Positions 9,139 through 17,786 of a DNA stretch of 64,000 nt are shown here, piece after piece. Location: contig NZ_LOKW01000028.1 in assembly GCF_002211305.1 (NCBI RefSeq), positions 1 through 64,000 of the forward strand, read 5' to 3'. A program made the position numbers and the translations under genes. How positions within the stretch are numbered: the stretch's first letter is position 1; the number at the start of each line of letters is the position of its first letter. The notes below the pieces were generated by a model. That model was not told where the DNA came from and searched no databases. It worked only from the letters and a program-made list of their open reading frames with translations. Origin of the DNA: Rhizobium sp. R634. GTDB lineage: Bacteria; Pseudomonadota; Alphaproteobacteria; Rhizobiales; Rhizobiaceae.

Positions 9139-9864
9139 CTATCGGACCGCCTTCACACCGCAGAGCATTTCCCGCTTGCCGGCGAACCCCTTGCGGCGTT
9201 CCACGGCAAAACCCGCGGCGATGAGATTGCGGCGTACGAAGCCGGCTGCAGCATAGGTGGCGAAGGTGCCGCCGGCGGCGGTCTTGTCGTTGACCGCGCG
9301 CATCAATTCCTCCGACCACATGTCGCCGTTGCGCGACGGGGCGAAGCCGTCGAGATACCAGGCGTCGAAGCCGGGTGTTGCCGCGGTGAGGCCGTCGAGT
9401 GCGGCGCCGCAGACGACGCTGAGCCGCGTCTGATCGTCGAGATCGAGCGAGACGGTGCCATCAGGCGTTTGCGGCCAGGCGGCCGTCAGGGCTTCGCGCT
9501 CGGCGTCGATCTCCGGCCAGTGCGAAAGCGCCCGGCCGATCTCTTCGCCGCGCATCGGATGGAGTTCGAAGGAGATGAAATGCAGATGCTGGCCGGCGGC
9601 GCGATGCTGCTTCCATTGCCGCCATGTCTCGGCGAAGTTCAGGCCGGTGCCGAAACCGAGTTCGCCGATCACGAAAGTCTGCTGTCCGCTCCAGCGCTCC
9701 GGCAGGCCGTTGCCGGCGAGAAAGACGTGGCCGCATTCCAGCCGGCCATCGGTCTGACAATAAAAATGATCGCCAAAGGCTGTGGAATAAGGCATATCGC
9801 CGTCGCGCCATTCGAGCGGCTGCGGCGCGCCCGCGCCAATCTGATCTGGGTTCACCTCTGTCAT
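9139..9864 (-). CDS. mnmD: tRNA U34 methyltransferase MnmD (MnmC1 domain, stand-alone)
   Basis: 241 residues matching the N-terminal methyltransferase half of E. coli MnmC, which uses SAM to convert nm5(s2)U34 to mnm5(s2)U34 in tRNA. Visible features are LEWRDGDMPYSTAFGDHFYC at the start, the SAM loop VIGELGFGTGLNFAETW near residue 65, and DAWYLDGFAPSRNGDMW near 170. The gene lacks the C-terminal FAD domain present in MnmC. An FAD oxidoreductase gene starts divergently, overlapping this start by 2 bases. Confidence 0.88.
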   Translation of the reverse strand: MTEVNPDQIGAGAPQPLEWRDGDMPYSTAFGDHFYCQTDGRLECGHVFLAGNGLPERWSGQQTFVIGELGFGTGLNFAETWRQWKQHRAAGQHLHFISFELHPMRGEEIGRALSHWPEIDAEREALTAAWPQTPDGTVSLDLDDQTRLSVVCGAALDGLTAATPGFDAWYLDGFAPSRNGDMWSEELMRAVNDKTAAGGTFATYAAAGFVRRNLIAAGFAVERRKGFAGKREMLCGVKAVR

Positions 9865-11041
9865 GGAAAAAGCCGATAATCCTACGCCGGCGTCCGGTCA
9901 ATCTTCTTGCGACCTGCTGATCGTCGGCGGCGGCATCATGGGCCTCTGGGCGGCCGTCCATGCCGAGCGTCGCGGCATCGGCACCCTTCTCACCGATGCC
10001 GGCAGGCTGGGCGGAGGTGCGAGCGGTGGCCTGCTCGGCGCGCTGATGCCGCATATGCCGGACCGCTGGTCTGAGAAGAAGCAGTTCCAGTTCGATGCGC
10101 TGGTCTCGCTCGAAGCCGAAATCACAGCACTCGAAGCCGAGACCGGGCTTTCTGCTGGTTATCGCCGTTCCGGGCGGCTGATCCCGCTGCCGAAGCCGCA
10201 TCTCAACCGGATAGCCCGCGGCCACTCCGAGGATGCCGAGCGCCACTGGCGGGCAGGTGAGCGCCGGTTTCATTGGCATGTGCTGGAAAAGCCGCCGGTT
10301 GACGACTGGGTCGAGGCCTCTGCCGGCGAGAGCGGCTTCGTGCATGACACGCTTGCCGGCCGCGTCGCGCCCCGGTCGCTGATTTCAGCGCTCGTCGCCT
10401 TCCTGCAGCGCGCAAAACATGTGCGCATCATCGAAAATGCTGAAGTCGCCGATCTCGATCCGGACCGAGGCACGGCCGAGATCGGCGGTGAAACCGTCAC
10501 CTTCGGCCGCTGCATCCTGGCGGCGGGCCATCGATCCTTTCCTCAGCTACAGGACCTGACATCAGGGCTGAAGCAGCCGCTCGGCCAGCCGGTGAAGGGG
10601 CAGGCGGCGCTGTTGAAGGCGGAGATCGATCCGGCGCTGCCGACGATCTTTCTCGACGGGCTCTATGTCGTCGCGCATGAGGGCGGGCATGCGGCGATCG
10701 GCAGCACCAGCGAAAACCGCTTCGGGGATCCCATGTCGACCGATGCCCAGCTCGACGCGCTGATCGAGGCGGCACGCGCCATCGTGCCTGATCTTCGCTG
10801 CGCGCCCGTCGTCGAACGCTGGGCGGGGCTGCGCCCGAAGGCGATCGACCGTGATCCGATGGTCGGTCGACATCCCGAGCACCCGCGTCTGATCGCGCTG
10901 ACCGGTGGCTTCAAGGTCAGCTTCGGTCTTGCCCATCGGTTGGCGGAGGCGGCCGTTTGTATCGCAGGCGATACGGATTGCGGATTTTCGCTCCCGGAAA
11001 GCTTTGCGATTTCAAGCCATATCGCCGTGGCTTCACGTTAA
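9863..11041 (+). CDS. FAD-dependent oxidoreductase (DAO family), candidate MnmC2 partner
   Basis: 392 residues with an N-terminal dinucleotide-binding motif LLIVGGGIMGLWAAVHAERR (about residues 18-37) and the DAO-family end ALTGGFKVSFGLAHRLAEAA near 350. Such proteins oxidise secondary amines; MnmC2 removes the carboxymethyl group of cmnm5U34. The divergent 2-base overlap with mnmD makes an MnmC2-like role plausible, but glycine/D-amino-acid oxidase activity is equally compatible with the sequence. The ATG at 9863 is the first start in frame. Confidence 0.72.
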   Translation: MEKADNPTPASGQSSCDLLIVGGGIMGLWAAVHAERRGIGTLLTDAGRLGGGASGGLLGALMPHMPDRWSEKKQFQFDALVSLEAEITALEAETGLSAGYRRSGRLIPLPKPHLNRIARGHSEDAERHWRAGERRFHWHVLEKPPVDDWVEASAGESGFVHDTLAGRVAPRSLISALVAFLQRAKHVRIIENAEVADLDPDRGTAEIGGETVTFGRCILAAGHRSFPQLQDLTSGLKQPLGQPVKGQAALLKAEIDPALPTIFLDGLYVVAHEGGHAAIGSTSENRFGDPMSTDAQLDALIEAARAIVPDLRCAPVVERWAGLRPKAIDRDPMVGRHPEHPRLIALTGGFKVSFGLAHRLAEAAVCIAGDTDCGFSLPESFAISSHIAVASR

Positions 11042-11156
11042 ACGTGAATTCCGTGCGGCTGCGTTTCGTTATTCTGTCATGCAAATCACCTATCTGCTTG
11101 CGCATCGGCAGCGCCTGACATCCACCGGCGCTCACTTCCTTGATGGAGGAAATCGC

Positions 11157-11864
11157 ATGCGCTATGCCATTTGCTTCACGCCCCCGGCGAGCGACCTTTT
11201 GTCGCTCGTGGCCGCCAATTGGCTTGGCCGAAACGTGTTTTCAGGCGAGATGGTGGAGCCGCCGGCCGTTCGCGGTCTCGGCATTCACGAGATCGCATTC
11301 CACACCGCCGTACCGCGGCGCTATGGTTTCCACGGCGTTCTGAAGGCGCCGTTCCACCTGTCTCCCGACATGCCGGAATCGCAACTCCTGCGCGATCTGA
11401 TGCGTTTTTCCGGAACCGTTCTTCCCTTCCGATTGCCGTGCCTGGAAATCGCCCGGCTCGGCAATTTCTATAGCCTGCTGCCGAGCGCTGCCTGCGAGCA
11501 GATCCAGTATCTGGCTTCGGCGATCGTGCAGGAATTCGACCGTTTCCGCGCGCCGCTCAGCGAAGCCGAGATCGAGCGGAGCGATCCGGACGGTCTGTCG
11601 GCCGCGCAGTTCGCCAATCTTCACCGCTGGGGCAACCCCTATGTGATGGATGAGTTCCGTTTCCACATGCCGGTGACGGGCCCGGTCAATGCACTCGACA
11701 TGCCGCGCATCGAGCCGGCGCTGCGGGCGATCTTCGGGCCGGTGCTCGGCGAGCCGGTGATGGTCTCCAACGTCGCGCTGATGATCGAAGAGGGCACCGG
11801 CGGGCCGTTCCGCGTTCACTCGCTGCATCCGATGGGCAAGGTCAGCGCGCGCAAGATCGCCTGA
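11157..11864 (+). CDS. DUF1045 protein (2H phosphoesterase-like)
   Basis: 235 residues beginning MRYAICFTPP at the ATG at 11157, with GGAGGA 6 bases upstream. The family is usually described from phosphonate operons and belongs to the 2H phosphoesterase fold. Two histidine motifs are present: YGFHGVLKAPFHL near residue 60 and RFHMPVTGPV near 172. Both positions normally filled by Thr/Ser in HxT/S hold Val and Pro instead, so catalysis is doubtful. It leads into the urate-degradation genes, 112 bases ahead of puuE. Confidence 0.8.
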   Translation: MRYAICFTPPASDLLSLVAANWLGRNVFSGEMVEPPAVRGLGIHEIAFHTAVPRRYGFHGVLKAPFHLSPDMPESQLLRDLMRFSGTVLPFRLPCLEIARLGNFYSLLPSAACEQIQYLASAIVQEFDRFRAPLSEAEIERSDPDGLSAAQFANLHRWGNPYVMDEFRFHMPVTGPVNALDMPRIEPALRAIFGPVLGEPVMVSNVALMIEEGTGGPFRVHSLHPMGKVSARKIA

Positions 11865-11976
11865 GCAGGCGGCAGCTAAATGATTGTGCCGGAAGGATAA
11901 ATTTCACTGCGCAGTTTCCGTCTCGACATTCCGGCTGCGGATGATACCGTTCCCCGTCTTTTCAGAAGGTGATTTA

Positions 11977-12900
11977 ATGGTATCTGAGACCTATCCGCGC
12001 AATCTCGTCGGCTACGGGCGCCAGACGCCCGATCCGAAGTGGCCTGATGAGGCGCGCATCGCCGTGCAGTTCGTCATCAATTACGAGGAGGGCGGCGAAA
12101 GCTCGATCCTCGATGGCGATCCGGCATCCGAATGCCTGCTGTCGGAAATCGTCGGTGCGGCGGCTTGGCCGGGGCAGCGCAACCTCAATATGGAATCGAT
12201 CTACGAATATGGTTCGCGCGCCGGTTTTTGGCGGCTCTGGCGGATGTTTACCGATCTCAATGTGCAGGCGACCGTCTATGGCGTGACGCTGGCCATGGCG
12301 CGCAATCCGGAAGCCGTTGCGGCGATGAAGGAAGCCGGCTGGGAGATCGCCAGCCACGGCTATCGCTGGCTGGAATACAAGGATTTTTCCGAGGATCTGG
12401 AGCGCAAGCACATTCTCGAAGCCGTGCGCCTGCACACCGAACTCACCGGCGAGCGGCCCTACGGCATGTATCAGGGCAAACCATCGGACAATACGCTGCG
12501 GCTGGTGCAGGAGGAGGGCGGTTTCCTCTACTCCTCCGATTCCTATGCCGACGACCTGCCTTTCTGGGTGAAGGGCGTCGACGGAAAACCTTTCCTGATC
12601 ATTCCCTATACGCTCGAAACCAACGACATGCGTTTCGCGACACCGCAGGGTTTCAATACCGGCGATCAGTTCTTCACCTATCTGAAGGATGCTTTCGACA
12701 CGCTCTATGAGGAAGGCAAGAACGGCAGCCCGAAAATGATGTCGGTCGGCCTGCATTGCCGCCTCGTCGGGCGCCCGGGCCGGGCAGCGGCGCTGAAGCG
12801 GTTCATCGAATATGTGCAGAAGCACGACAAGGTCTGGATTCCGCGCCGTATCGAGATCGCGGAACACTGGCACAAGCATCATCAGCCGGACGCGCTCTGA
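11977..12900 (+). CDS. puuE: Allantoinase PuuE (polysaccharide-deacetylase fold)
   Basis: 307 residues from the ATG at 11977 (MVSETYPRNLVGYG), preceded by AGAAGGTG. PuuE hydrolyses allantoin to allantoate and is unrelated to the metal amidohydrolase AllB. The NodB-type features are clear: RIAVQFVINYEEGGE, ASHGYRWLEYKDFSE and SVGLHCRLVGRPGRAAALKRF. Its TGA overlaps the next gene's ATG, so uraD is probably translationally coupled. It acts after UraD in the urate pathway. Confidence 0.93.
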   Translation: MVSETYPRNLVGYGRQTPDPKWPDEARIAVQFVINYEEGGESSILDGDPASECLLSEIVGAAAWPGQRNLNMESIYEYGSRAGFWRLWRMFTDLNVQATVYGVTLAMARNPEAVAAMKEAGWEIASHGYRWLEYKDFSEDLERKHILEAVRLHTELTGERPYGMYQGKPSDNTLRLVQEEGGFLYSSDSYADDLPFWVKGVDGKPFLIIPYTLETNDMRFATPQGFNTGDQFFTYLKDAFDTLYEEGKNGSPKMMSVGLHCRLVGRPGRAAALKRFIEYVQKHDKVWIPRRIEIAEHWHKHHQPDAL

Positions 12901-13400
12901 TGATGCCGCGCGAGGATTTTGTTTCCCGCTTCGGCGGCGTCTTCGAACATTCGCCCTTCATTGCCGAACGCGCCTATGACGCCGGCAGCGTGAAGGAGCC
13001 GTTGACGGCATCAACCGTGCATGCGGCCCTTGCCGCTGCCTTCCGCGCCGCAAGCCCGGAGGAACGTCTCGGCGTGCTGCGCGCCCATCCCGATCTTGCC
13101 GGGCGGCTCGCCATCGCAGGCGAACTCACCGAGGACAGCCGCAAGGAACAGGCCGGCGCCGGCCTCGACCGGCTGAGCCCGGCCGAGCATGCCCGCTTCA
13201 CCGAACTCAATTCGGCCTATGTCGAAAAATTCGGCTTTCCCTTCATCATCGCGGTCAAGGGGCTCGGCAAGGACGATATCCTCTCGGCCTTCGAGACGAG
13301 GATCGGCAATAGCCGGGATGAGGAATTGGCGACCGCGGCTGCGCAGGTCGAGCGGATCGCGCTGCTGCGCCTGACATCGATGCTGCCGGAGGCCGAATGA
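12900..13400 (+). CDS. uraD: OHCU decarboxylase UraD
   Basis: 166 residues; decarboxylates 2-oxo-4-hydroxy-4-carboxy-5-ureidoimidazoline to S-allantoin. Diagnostic motifs are FGGVFEHSPFIAERAY near the start, LRAHPDLAGRLA containing the catalytic His near residue 60, and NSAYVEKFGFPFIIAVKG near 105. The ATG overlaps the puuE TGA by one base and the stop overlaps the next start by four, so the operon is tightly packed. Confidence 0.93.
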   Translation: MMPREDFVSRFGGVFEHSPFIAERAYDAGSVKEPLTASTVHAALAAAFRAASPEERLGVLRAHPDLAGRLAIAGELTEDSRKEQAGAGLDRLSPAEHARFTELNSAYVEKFGFPFIIAVKGLGKDDILSAFETRIGNSRDEELATAAAQVERIALLRLTSMLPEAE

Positions 13401-13759
13401 AAGAGCGGCGTGCGATCGACTATCTGAATGAGATGTATGAGGCGGCGTCCGAAGCGCTGTCCTTCGTCGGCGGAATGGATGGGGCGGCCTTCGCTGGGGA
13501 CAAGCTCACCTTCAAGGCGGTGGCCTTCTGCCATTTCACCATCGGCGCTGCGGCGTCCCGCCTGCTGGTGGCGCATCCGGAATTTGCCACCGAACATCCC
13601 GACCTGCCGTGGACGAAAATCTGCGGCACGGGCAATCGCATTCTCGAAGACGTCTTCGACCTCGATCCCATCGAGATGTGGGAGGCGACCTATCGCACGC
13701 TGCCGGAACTGCTTTCGGCGATAGACGCCATCCGCAACTGGCATGCCCAAGGCGAGTGA
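13397..13759 (+). CDS. HepT-like (DUF86) protein lacking the RNase motif
   Basis: 120 residues of all-alpha sequence: MKERRAIDYLNEMYEAASEA, AFCHFTIGAAASRLL, and PDLPWTKICGTGNRILEDVF followed by DLDP. This aligns by eye with the HepT/DUF86 pattern 'PxIPWrxIxGxRNRLIHGYFDvD'. The R-x4-H-x-Y toxin signature is replaced by Gly, Glu and Val at its three key positions. No MNT antitoxin gene is adjacent. It sits between uraD and allA in an overlapping operon, so a role tied to purine catabolism is more likely than toxicity. Confidence 0.72.
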   Translation: MKERRAIDYLNEMYEAASEALSFVGGMDGAAFAGDKLTFKAVAFCHFTIGAAASRLLVAHPEFATEHPDLPWTKICGTGNRILEDVFDLDPIEMWEATYRTLPELLSAIDAIRNWHAQGE

Positions 13760-13763
13760 AGCC

Positions 13764-14264
13764 ATGTCCGAATTTCTCGACATCCGCCCGCTCAGCCGAT
13801 CCACTTTTGCTCCCTTCGGCGAGGTGATCGAAGCCGATCCGGCTTCGATGCGGCTCATCAATGGCGGCACGACGGAACGTTTTCATGCCTTGGCCGTGGC
13901 GGAGGCGGCGGGCGAGGGCGCACGCGTCATCGTCAACCTGTTTCGCGGCCAGCCGCGCAGCTTTCCCTATGCCGTCGACATGATGGAGCGCCATCCCCAG
14001 GGCAGCCAGAGTTTTTCGCCGGTTTCGGGCCGCCCCTTCCTCGTCGTCGTTTCCGAGGACGAGAACGGACGCCCCGGCAGGCCGCAGGTCTTTCTGGCGC
14101 GCGGGGATCAGGGCGTGAACTATCGCCGCAACGTCTGGCACCATCCGCTGATGGCGCTCGGCGAGGCTTCGGATTTCCTGGTGGTCGACCGCGACGGGCC
14201 GGGCAACAATCTCGAGGAATTCTTCTTCGAGACCCCCTTCATCATCAGAGAGCCAGCCCTATGA
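13764..14264 (+). CDS. allA: Ureidoglycolate lyase AllA
   Basis: 166 residues from the ATG at 13764 (MSEFLDIRPLSRS); an in-frame ATG lies 7 codons earlier. It splits ureidoglycolate into glyoxylate and urea. Typical cupin-fold family features are FAPFGEVIEAD, NLFRGQPRSFPYAVDMMERH with GSQSFSPVSGRPFLVVV, and the conserved GVNYRRNVWHHPLMAL near 125. It overlaps the uraH start by 4 bases. No allantoicase gene is present nearby to supply its substrate. Confidence 0.93.
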   Translation: MSEFLDIRPLSRSTFAPFGEVIEADPASMRLINGGTTERFHALAVAEAAGEGARVIVNLFRGQPRSFPYAVDMMERHPQGSQSFSPVSGRPFLVVVSEDENGRPGRPQVFLARGDQGVNYRRNVWHHPLMALGEASDFLVVDRDGPGNNLEEFFFETPFIIREPAL

Positions 14265-14617
14265 CCGGACTGACCACGCATGTTCTCGACACCGCTCTCG
14301 GCAAGCCGGCCGAGGGCATCAGGATCGATCTCTTCCGGATCGACGGCGAGATCCGCAGGCATGTGACGACGGTCAAGACCAATGCCGACGGCCGGGTCGA
14401 CGGCGGCCCGATTCTCTCAGGCGAAAATTTCCATGTCGGGACCTATGAACTGGTCTTCCACGCCGGCGATTATCTCAGAGCCTGCGGCACGCCGCTGCCG
14501 CATCCGGCTTTCCTCGATCTCGTGCCGATCCGCTTCGGTATCGCCGATATCACCGCGCATTATCATGTGCCGTTGCTGCTTTCGCCCTATGGTTATTCCA
14601 CTTACCGGGGCAGCTAG
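14261..14617 (+). CDS. uraH: 5-hydroxyisourate hydrolase UraH (transthyretin-like)
   Basis: 118 residues ending in the diagnostic C-terminal tetrapeptide YRGS. The opening TTHVLDTALGKPAEGI carries the conserved active-site His, and a second His occurs in the ITAHYHVPLLLSPYGYSTY region. It hydrolyses 5-hydroxyisourate, made by PuuD from urate, to OHCU for UraD. It is the last purine gene of this operon, and the next gene begins 2 bases later. Confidence 0.95.
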   Translation: MTGLTTHVLDTALGKPAEGIRIDLFRIDGEIRRHVTTVKTNADGRVDGGPILSGENFHVGTYELVFHAGDYLRACGTPLPHPAFLDLVPIRFGIADITAHYHVPLLLSPYGYSTYRGS

Positions 14618-14619
14618 AG

Positions 14620-15360
14620 ATGAAATTTGCCGCGATCGCCGATATTCACGGCAACCATCTGGCGCTTGAGGCGGTGCTTGCCGATATTCGGGCGCAGGGC
14701 ATCGAGGAGATCGTCAATCTCGGCGATTTCTTCAGCGGGCCGCTGGAGGCGGGCCGGTCGGCGGAGATTCTGATGCCGCTCGGGCTGACTTCGGTTCGCG
14801 GCAATCACGACCGCTATCTGATCGAGCAGGCCCCTGATGCCATGCATCCGTCGGATGCCGCCGCCTACCGGCAATTGACGCCATCCCATCTCGATTGGCT
14901 GCGCAGCCTGCCCTTCGACACCGTCTATCGCGGCGAGGCCTATCTCTGCCATGCGACGCCGAAGGACGACAATCTCTACTGGCTGGAATCGGTGGCGCCG
15001 CAGGGCCATGTCTTCCTGAAGCCGCTCGAAGCGATCGAGGCGCTCGCCGAAGGCATCGACCTGCCGCTGATCCTCTGCGGTCACAGCCATGTCCCGCGCG
15101 CCGTCCGTCTCTCGGACGGCCGTCTGATCATCAATCCCGGCAGCGTCGGTTGCCCGGCCTATGACGACGATCTGCCTCACTATCACAAGGTCGAAGCCGG
15201 CCATCCGCTGGCCGGCTACGCCATTCTCGAAAAGACGGGTGCGGGTTGGACATGGGAGTTCAGGAACGTCGCCTATGACAATCTCGCCATGTCGAGGCTG
15301 GCGGCGGAAAACCGCCGGCCCGAATGGGCGAGCGCGCTGGCGACGGGCTGGCTGAGATAG
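14620..15360 (+). CDS. Calcineurin-type metallophosphoesterase (YfcE/MJ0936-like)
   Basis: 246 residues with the complete dinuclear-metal signature: DIHGNHLALE (residues 8-17), NLGDFFSGP (about 38), RGNHDRYL (about 66), and the late GHSHVPRA (about 155), with the INPGSVGCPAYDDD strand typical of MJ0936-like phosphodiesterases. The substrate is unknown. It starts 2 bases after uraH and is probably cotranscribed, though no purine-specific role can be read from the sequence. Confidence 0.87.
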   Translation: MKFAAIADIHGNHLALEAVLADIRAQGIEEIVNLGDFFSGPLEAGRSAEILMPLGLTSVRGNHDRYLIEQAPDAMHPSDAAAYRQLTPSHLDWLRSLPFDTVYRGEAYLCHATPKDDNLYWLESVAPQGHVFLKPLEAIEALAEGIDLPLILCGHSHVPRAVRLSDGRLIINPGSVGCPAYDDDLPHYHKVEAGHPLAGYAILEKTGAGWTWEFRNVAYDNLAMSRLAAENRRPEWASALATGWLR

Positions 15361-15382
15361 TCCAGACCCGCCTGCGCTCAAA

Positions 15383-17137
15383 TCATTTCTTCTCCGGCGC
15401 CGAAGGGGCGATCGTCTTTGCCGGACCGGCGGCCGATGCTGCCGGTCTGACCGAAGCGGCGGACGGTATTGCCGGCTTTGCCGGTGCTGCGGCCGGTTTT
15501 GCGCCATCGAGATTTCCAAGCAGGGATGAGATGGCGTCGTCGCCTTCGAAGCCGGCTTCCTTCAGAAGCTTGTCGAGGATCGGCTTGTTGGCCTGGTAGG
15601 CAAGCAGCTGGCTGGCCAGTCCGTCGCCCATGCCGATGCCGTTTCCGCCGTTCGCGCCGCCGCGGCCGAGCATGCCGCCGGTGTCGAAGATCCTGATATC
15701 GGAGATCTTTTCGATGGGCTTGACCGCCTCGGCGAGTGCTTCTGGAATGATACGGATGCGCTCGCGGGTGATCTCGAACTCGATGATAGCGGCGCTCAAC
15801 TTGTTACGGGCGTCGTTGAGCAATGCCTCGCTCTCGGCAGCGGCCTTGCCGGTTTCGAGAATGCCCTTGGCCTTGATGATCGCCGCGTCCGCTTCGGCGG
15901 TCGCCAGCGTCTTGATGGCTTCCGCTTGGTCGATCGCGGCCTGCTTCTCGGCCTCGGCGCCGACGGTCACGGCGGTCGCTTCGGTTTCGGCTTTCTTGCG
16001 CGCGTCGATGACAGCGATCTGCTTTTCGCGTTCGGCGATCTCGATCGCCTTGGCGGTGCCGACCTTTTCTTCTGCCGCAATCGCGGTGGCGCGGGCCGTT
16101 TCGGCGGCCGCCTTCGCCTCGGACTCCTCGCGGCTCTTGTTGGCGACGGCGATGGCGCTTTCCTGGGCGACGATTTGAAGGTCACGCTTGGCTTCGGTAT
16201 CGCGCTGCTGGACGGCGCGGGCGGAATCGATGTTTGCGCTTTCGCGGGCCTGCTTGGCGGCTGCCTCGCGCTCGGCGATTGCCTGTTCCGCGGCGATGCG
16301 GGCTTCTTCCTCGGCACGTATTGCCGCCTGCTCCTGCTGGGCGGTCTCGGCGCGCGTCGCGGCGGACTTGTTGGCGATGTCGCGTTCCTGGTTGAGTTCG
16401 GCTTCGCGCTTGGTCCGTTCGATGGCGAGCGACTGCTGGCGGGCCTCCAGATCCTTCTGGGCGATGGCGACTTCGGTATCGCGGACGATTTCGTTTCGCT
16501 CCTTCTTGCGACCCTCGGTGATGCGGGTCAGTGCCGCGAGACCTTGGGCGTCGAAGAAGTTGTTGGCGTTGAAATGTTTGATGTCGGTCTGGTCGAGCCG
16601 GGTGAGCGACACGGATTCGAGCTCGAGACCGTTCGACTGGAGGTCGGCGCCGACGGCTTCCTGCACGGCCTTGACGAAATCCATGCGCTGTTCCTGCAGT
16701 GCGTCGAGATTCATGGTCGCCGCCACCGAGCGAAGGCCGTCGACGAATTTCGCTTCGATCAGGATGCGGAGCGCTTCGGCGTCGTTGGTGCGGCTGCCGA
16801 GCGTCTGGGCGGCCAGCGCGATCGAGGAGCCGTCGGGCTTTACGCGCACATAGAATTCGGCGCCGATATCGACGCGCATGCGGTCCTTGGTGATCAGCGC
16901 GTCGCCTTCGCCGCGGCGGACTTCGAGGCGCAGCGTCTTCAGGTTGACCCTGGCGATGGAGTGGAAGATCGGCAGGACGACGGAGCCCCCGTCGAGCACG
17001 ACCTTCTGGCCGCCGAGGCCGGTGCGCACATAGGCCTCGTCGCGGCTGGAGCGCGTGTAGAGAGAGGCGAGGACAAAGCCGATGCCGAAGATCAGGACGA
17101 TGCCAATGCCGGCCGGTAGAATAATGTCAAACATCAT
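15383..17137 (-). CDS. Flotillin-family (YqiK-like) membrane scaffold protein
   Basis: 584 residues. A single N-terminal membrane segment (IILPAGIGIVLIFGIGFVLA, about 5-24) is followed by an SPFH/band-7 domain (about 30-210). A very long Ala/Glu/Lys/Arg coiled coil (about 215-430) follows, with EAEKQAAIDQAEAIKTLATA near its end, and then a Gly-rich segment and an Ala/Pro-rich tail. Flotillins form inner-membrane microdomains and often pair with an NfeD-like OB-fold protein, which here is the overlapping upstream gene. This organisation is that of yqiJ-yqiK. Confidence 0.9.
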   Translation of the reverse strand: MMFDIILPAGIGIVLIFGIGFVLASLYTRSSRDEAYVRTGLGGQKVVLDGGSVVLPIFHSIARVNLKTLRLEVRRGEGDALITKDRMRVDIGAEFYVRVKPDGSSIALAAQTLGSRTNDAEALRILIEAKFVDGLRSVAATMNLDALQEQRMDFVKAVQEAVGADLQSNGLELESVSLTRLDQTDIKHFNANNFFDAQGLAALTRITEGRKKERNEIVRDTEVAIAQKDLEARQQSLAIERTKREAELNQERDIANKSAATRAETAQQEQAAIRAEEEARIAAEQAIAEREAAAKQARESANIDSARAVQQRDTEAKRDLQIVAQESAIAVANKSREESEAKAAAETARATAIAAEEKVGTAKAIEIAEREKQIAVIDARKKAETEATAVTVGAEAEKQAAIDQAEAIKTLATAEADAAIIKAKGILETGKAAAESEALLNDARNKLSAAIIEFEITRERIRIIPEALAEAVKPIEKISDIRIFDTGGMLGRGGANGGNGIGMGDGLASQLLAYQANKPILDKLLKEAGFEGDDAISSLLGNLDGAKPAAAPAKPAIPSAASVRPAASAAGPAKTIAPSAPEKK

Positions 17138-17781
17138 GACTGCTCCCTGAAAGATTGATTGTCCGCTCCGGCCGGATCGGCGAGTGCGGGAATGGCGATA
17201 AACACATCTGCCTTGCGATCGACGAGGAGAACCTCAGTGCCGATCTTCAGCGGGCCTTCGTCCTTGGCGGCCTTGGCTCTCAGCACATGCCAGTTTCCAT
17301 GCTGGTCCTTGACGCGGACGCGCCCCGGCAGTCCCTGGTCGAGCGGACCGAGCGACACTTCCGCGGTCCGGCCGATGAAAGTGTCGAGATCGACGGCATA
17401 GGTCTCGTCGTGCGGAACGATCCGCGCCACCGTCCGGCTCGATGCCCGCACCATGGGGAAGGTGAGCACCAAGGCGGGAATGGCGGCGACGGCGGCCGGC
17501 AGCGGCGCCCAGAAAGCTCCGGCGACCGCCTGTATGGCAAAGCCGGCAATGGCGAAGAAGCCGAGCGTCATCATCAGGAGAATGAGCAGCGGAACGCCGC
17601 CGACATTGAGCCAGGACAGATAGCCCGCAATGCCGTCATGGCCGTGGAAATCCGGTTTTCCGAGAAGCTCGGTGATCGAAAAACCCATGACGGTCGCCAG
17701 CATCTCGATCGCGGTCAGGCCGGCAAGCACGGCGGCGGCGATCGCAAAGGGAAGGCATTCAGGAGCGAGGAAAAGTCCCAT
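17134..17781 (-). CDS. YqiJ-like NfeD/OB-fold membrane protein
   Basis: 215 residues with membrane helices near the N-terminus (PFAIAAAVLAGLTAIEMLAT) and in the middle (VPLLILLMMTLGFFAIAGFA, then a third stretch near 100-120). A C-terminal beta-rich OB-like domain contains FIGRTAEVSLGPLDQGLPGR and LKIGTEVLLVDRKADVFIAI. The family partners with flotillins; the gene overlaps yqiK by 4 bases and lies 5 bases downstream of the pspA stop, so the three are one operon. Confidence 0.85.
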   Translation of the reverse strand: MGLFLAPECLPFAIAAAVLAGLTAIEMLATVMGFSITELLGKPDFHGHDGIAGYLSWLNVGGVPLLILLMMTLGFFAIAGFAIQAVAGAFWAPLPAAVAAIPALVLTFPMVRASSRTVARIVPHDETYAVDLDTFIGRTAEVSLGPLDQGLPGRVRVKDQHGNWHVLRAKAAKDEGPLKIGTEVLLVDRKADVFIAIPALADPAGADNQSFREQS

Positions 17782-17786
17782 CGGCG

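Noticed and set aside
15926..17119. A 397-codon plus-strand frame rich in Gly/Leu/Asp
   Set aside because: Antisense shadow of the flotillin coiled coil; its repetitive look comes from the Ala/Glu/Lys repeats on the real strand.
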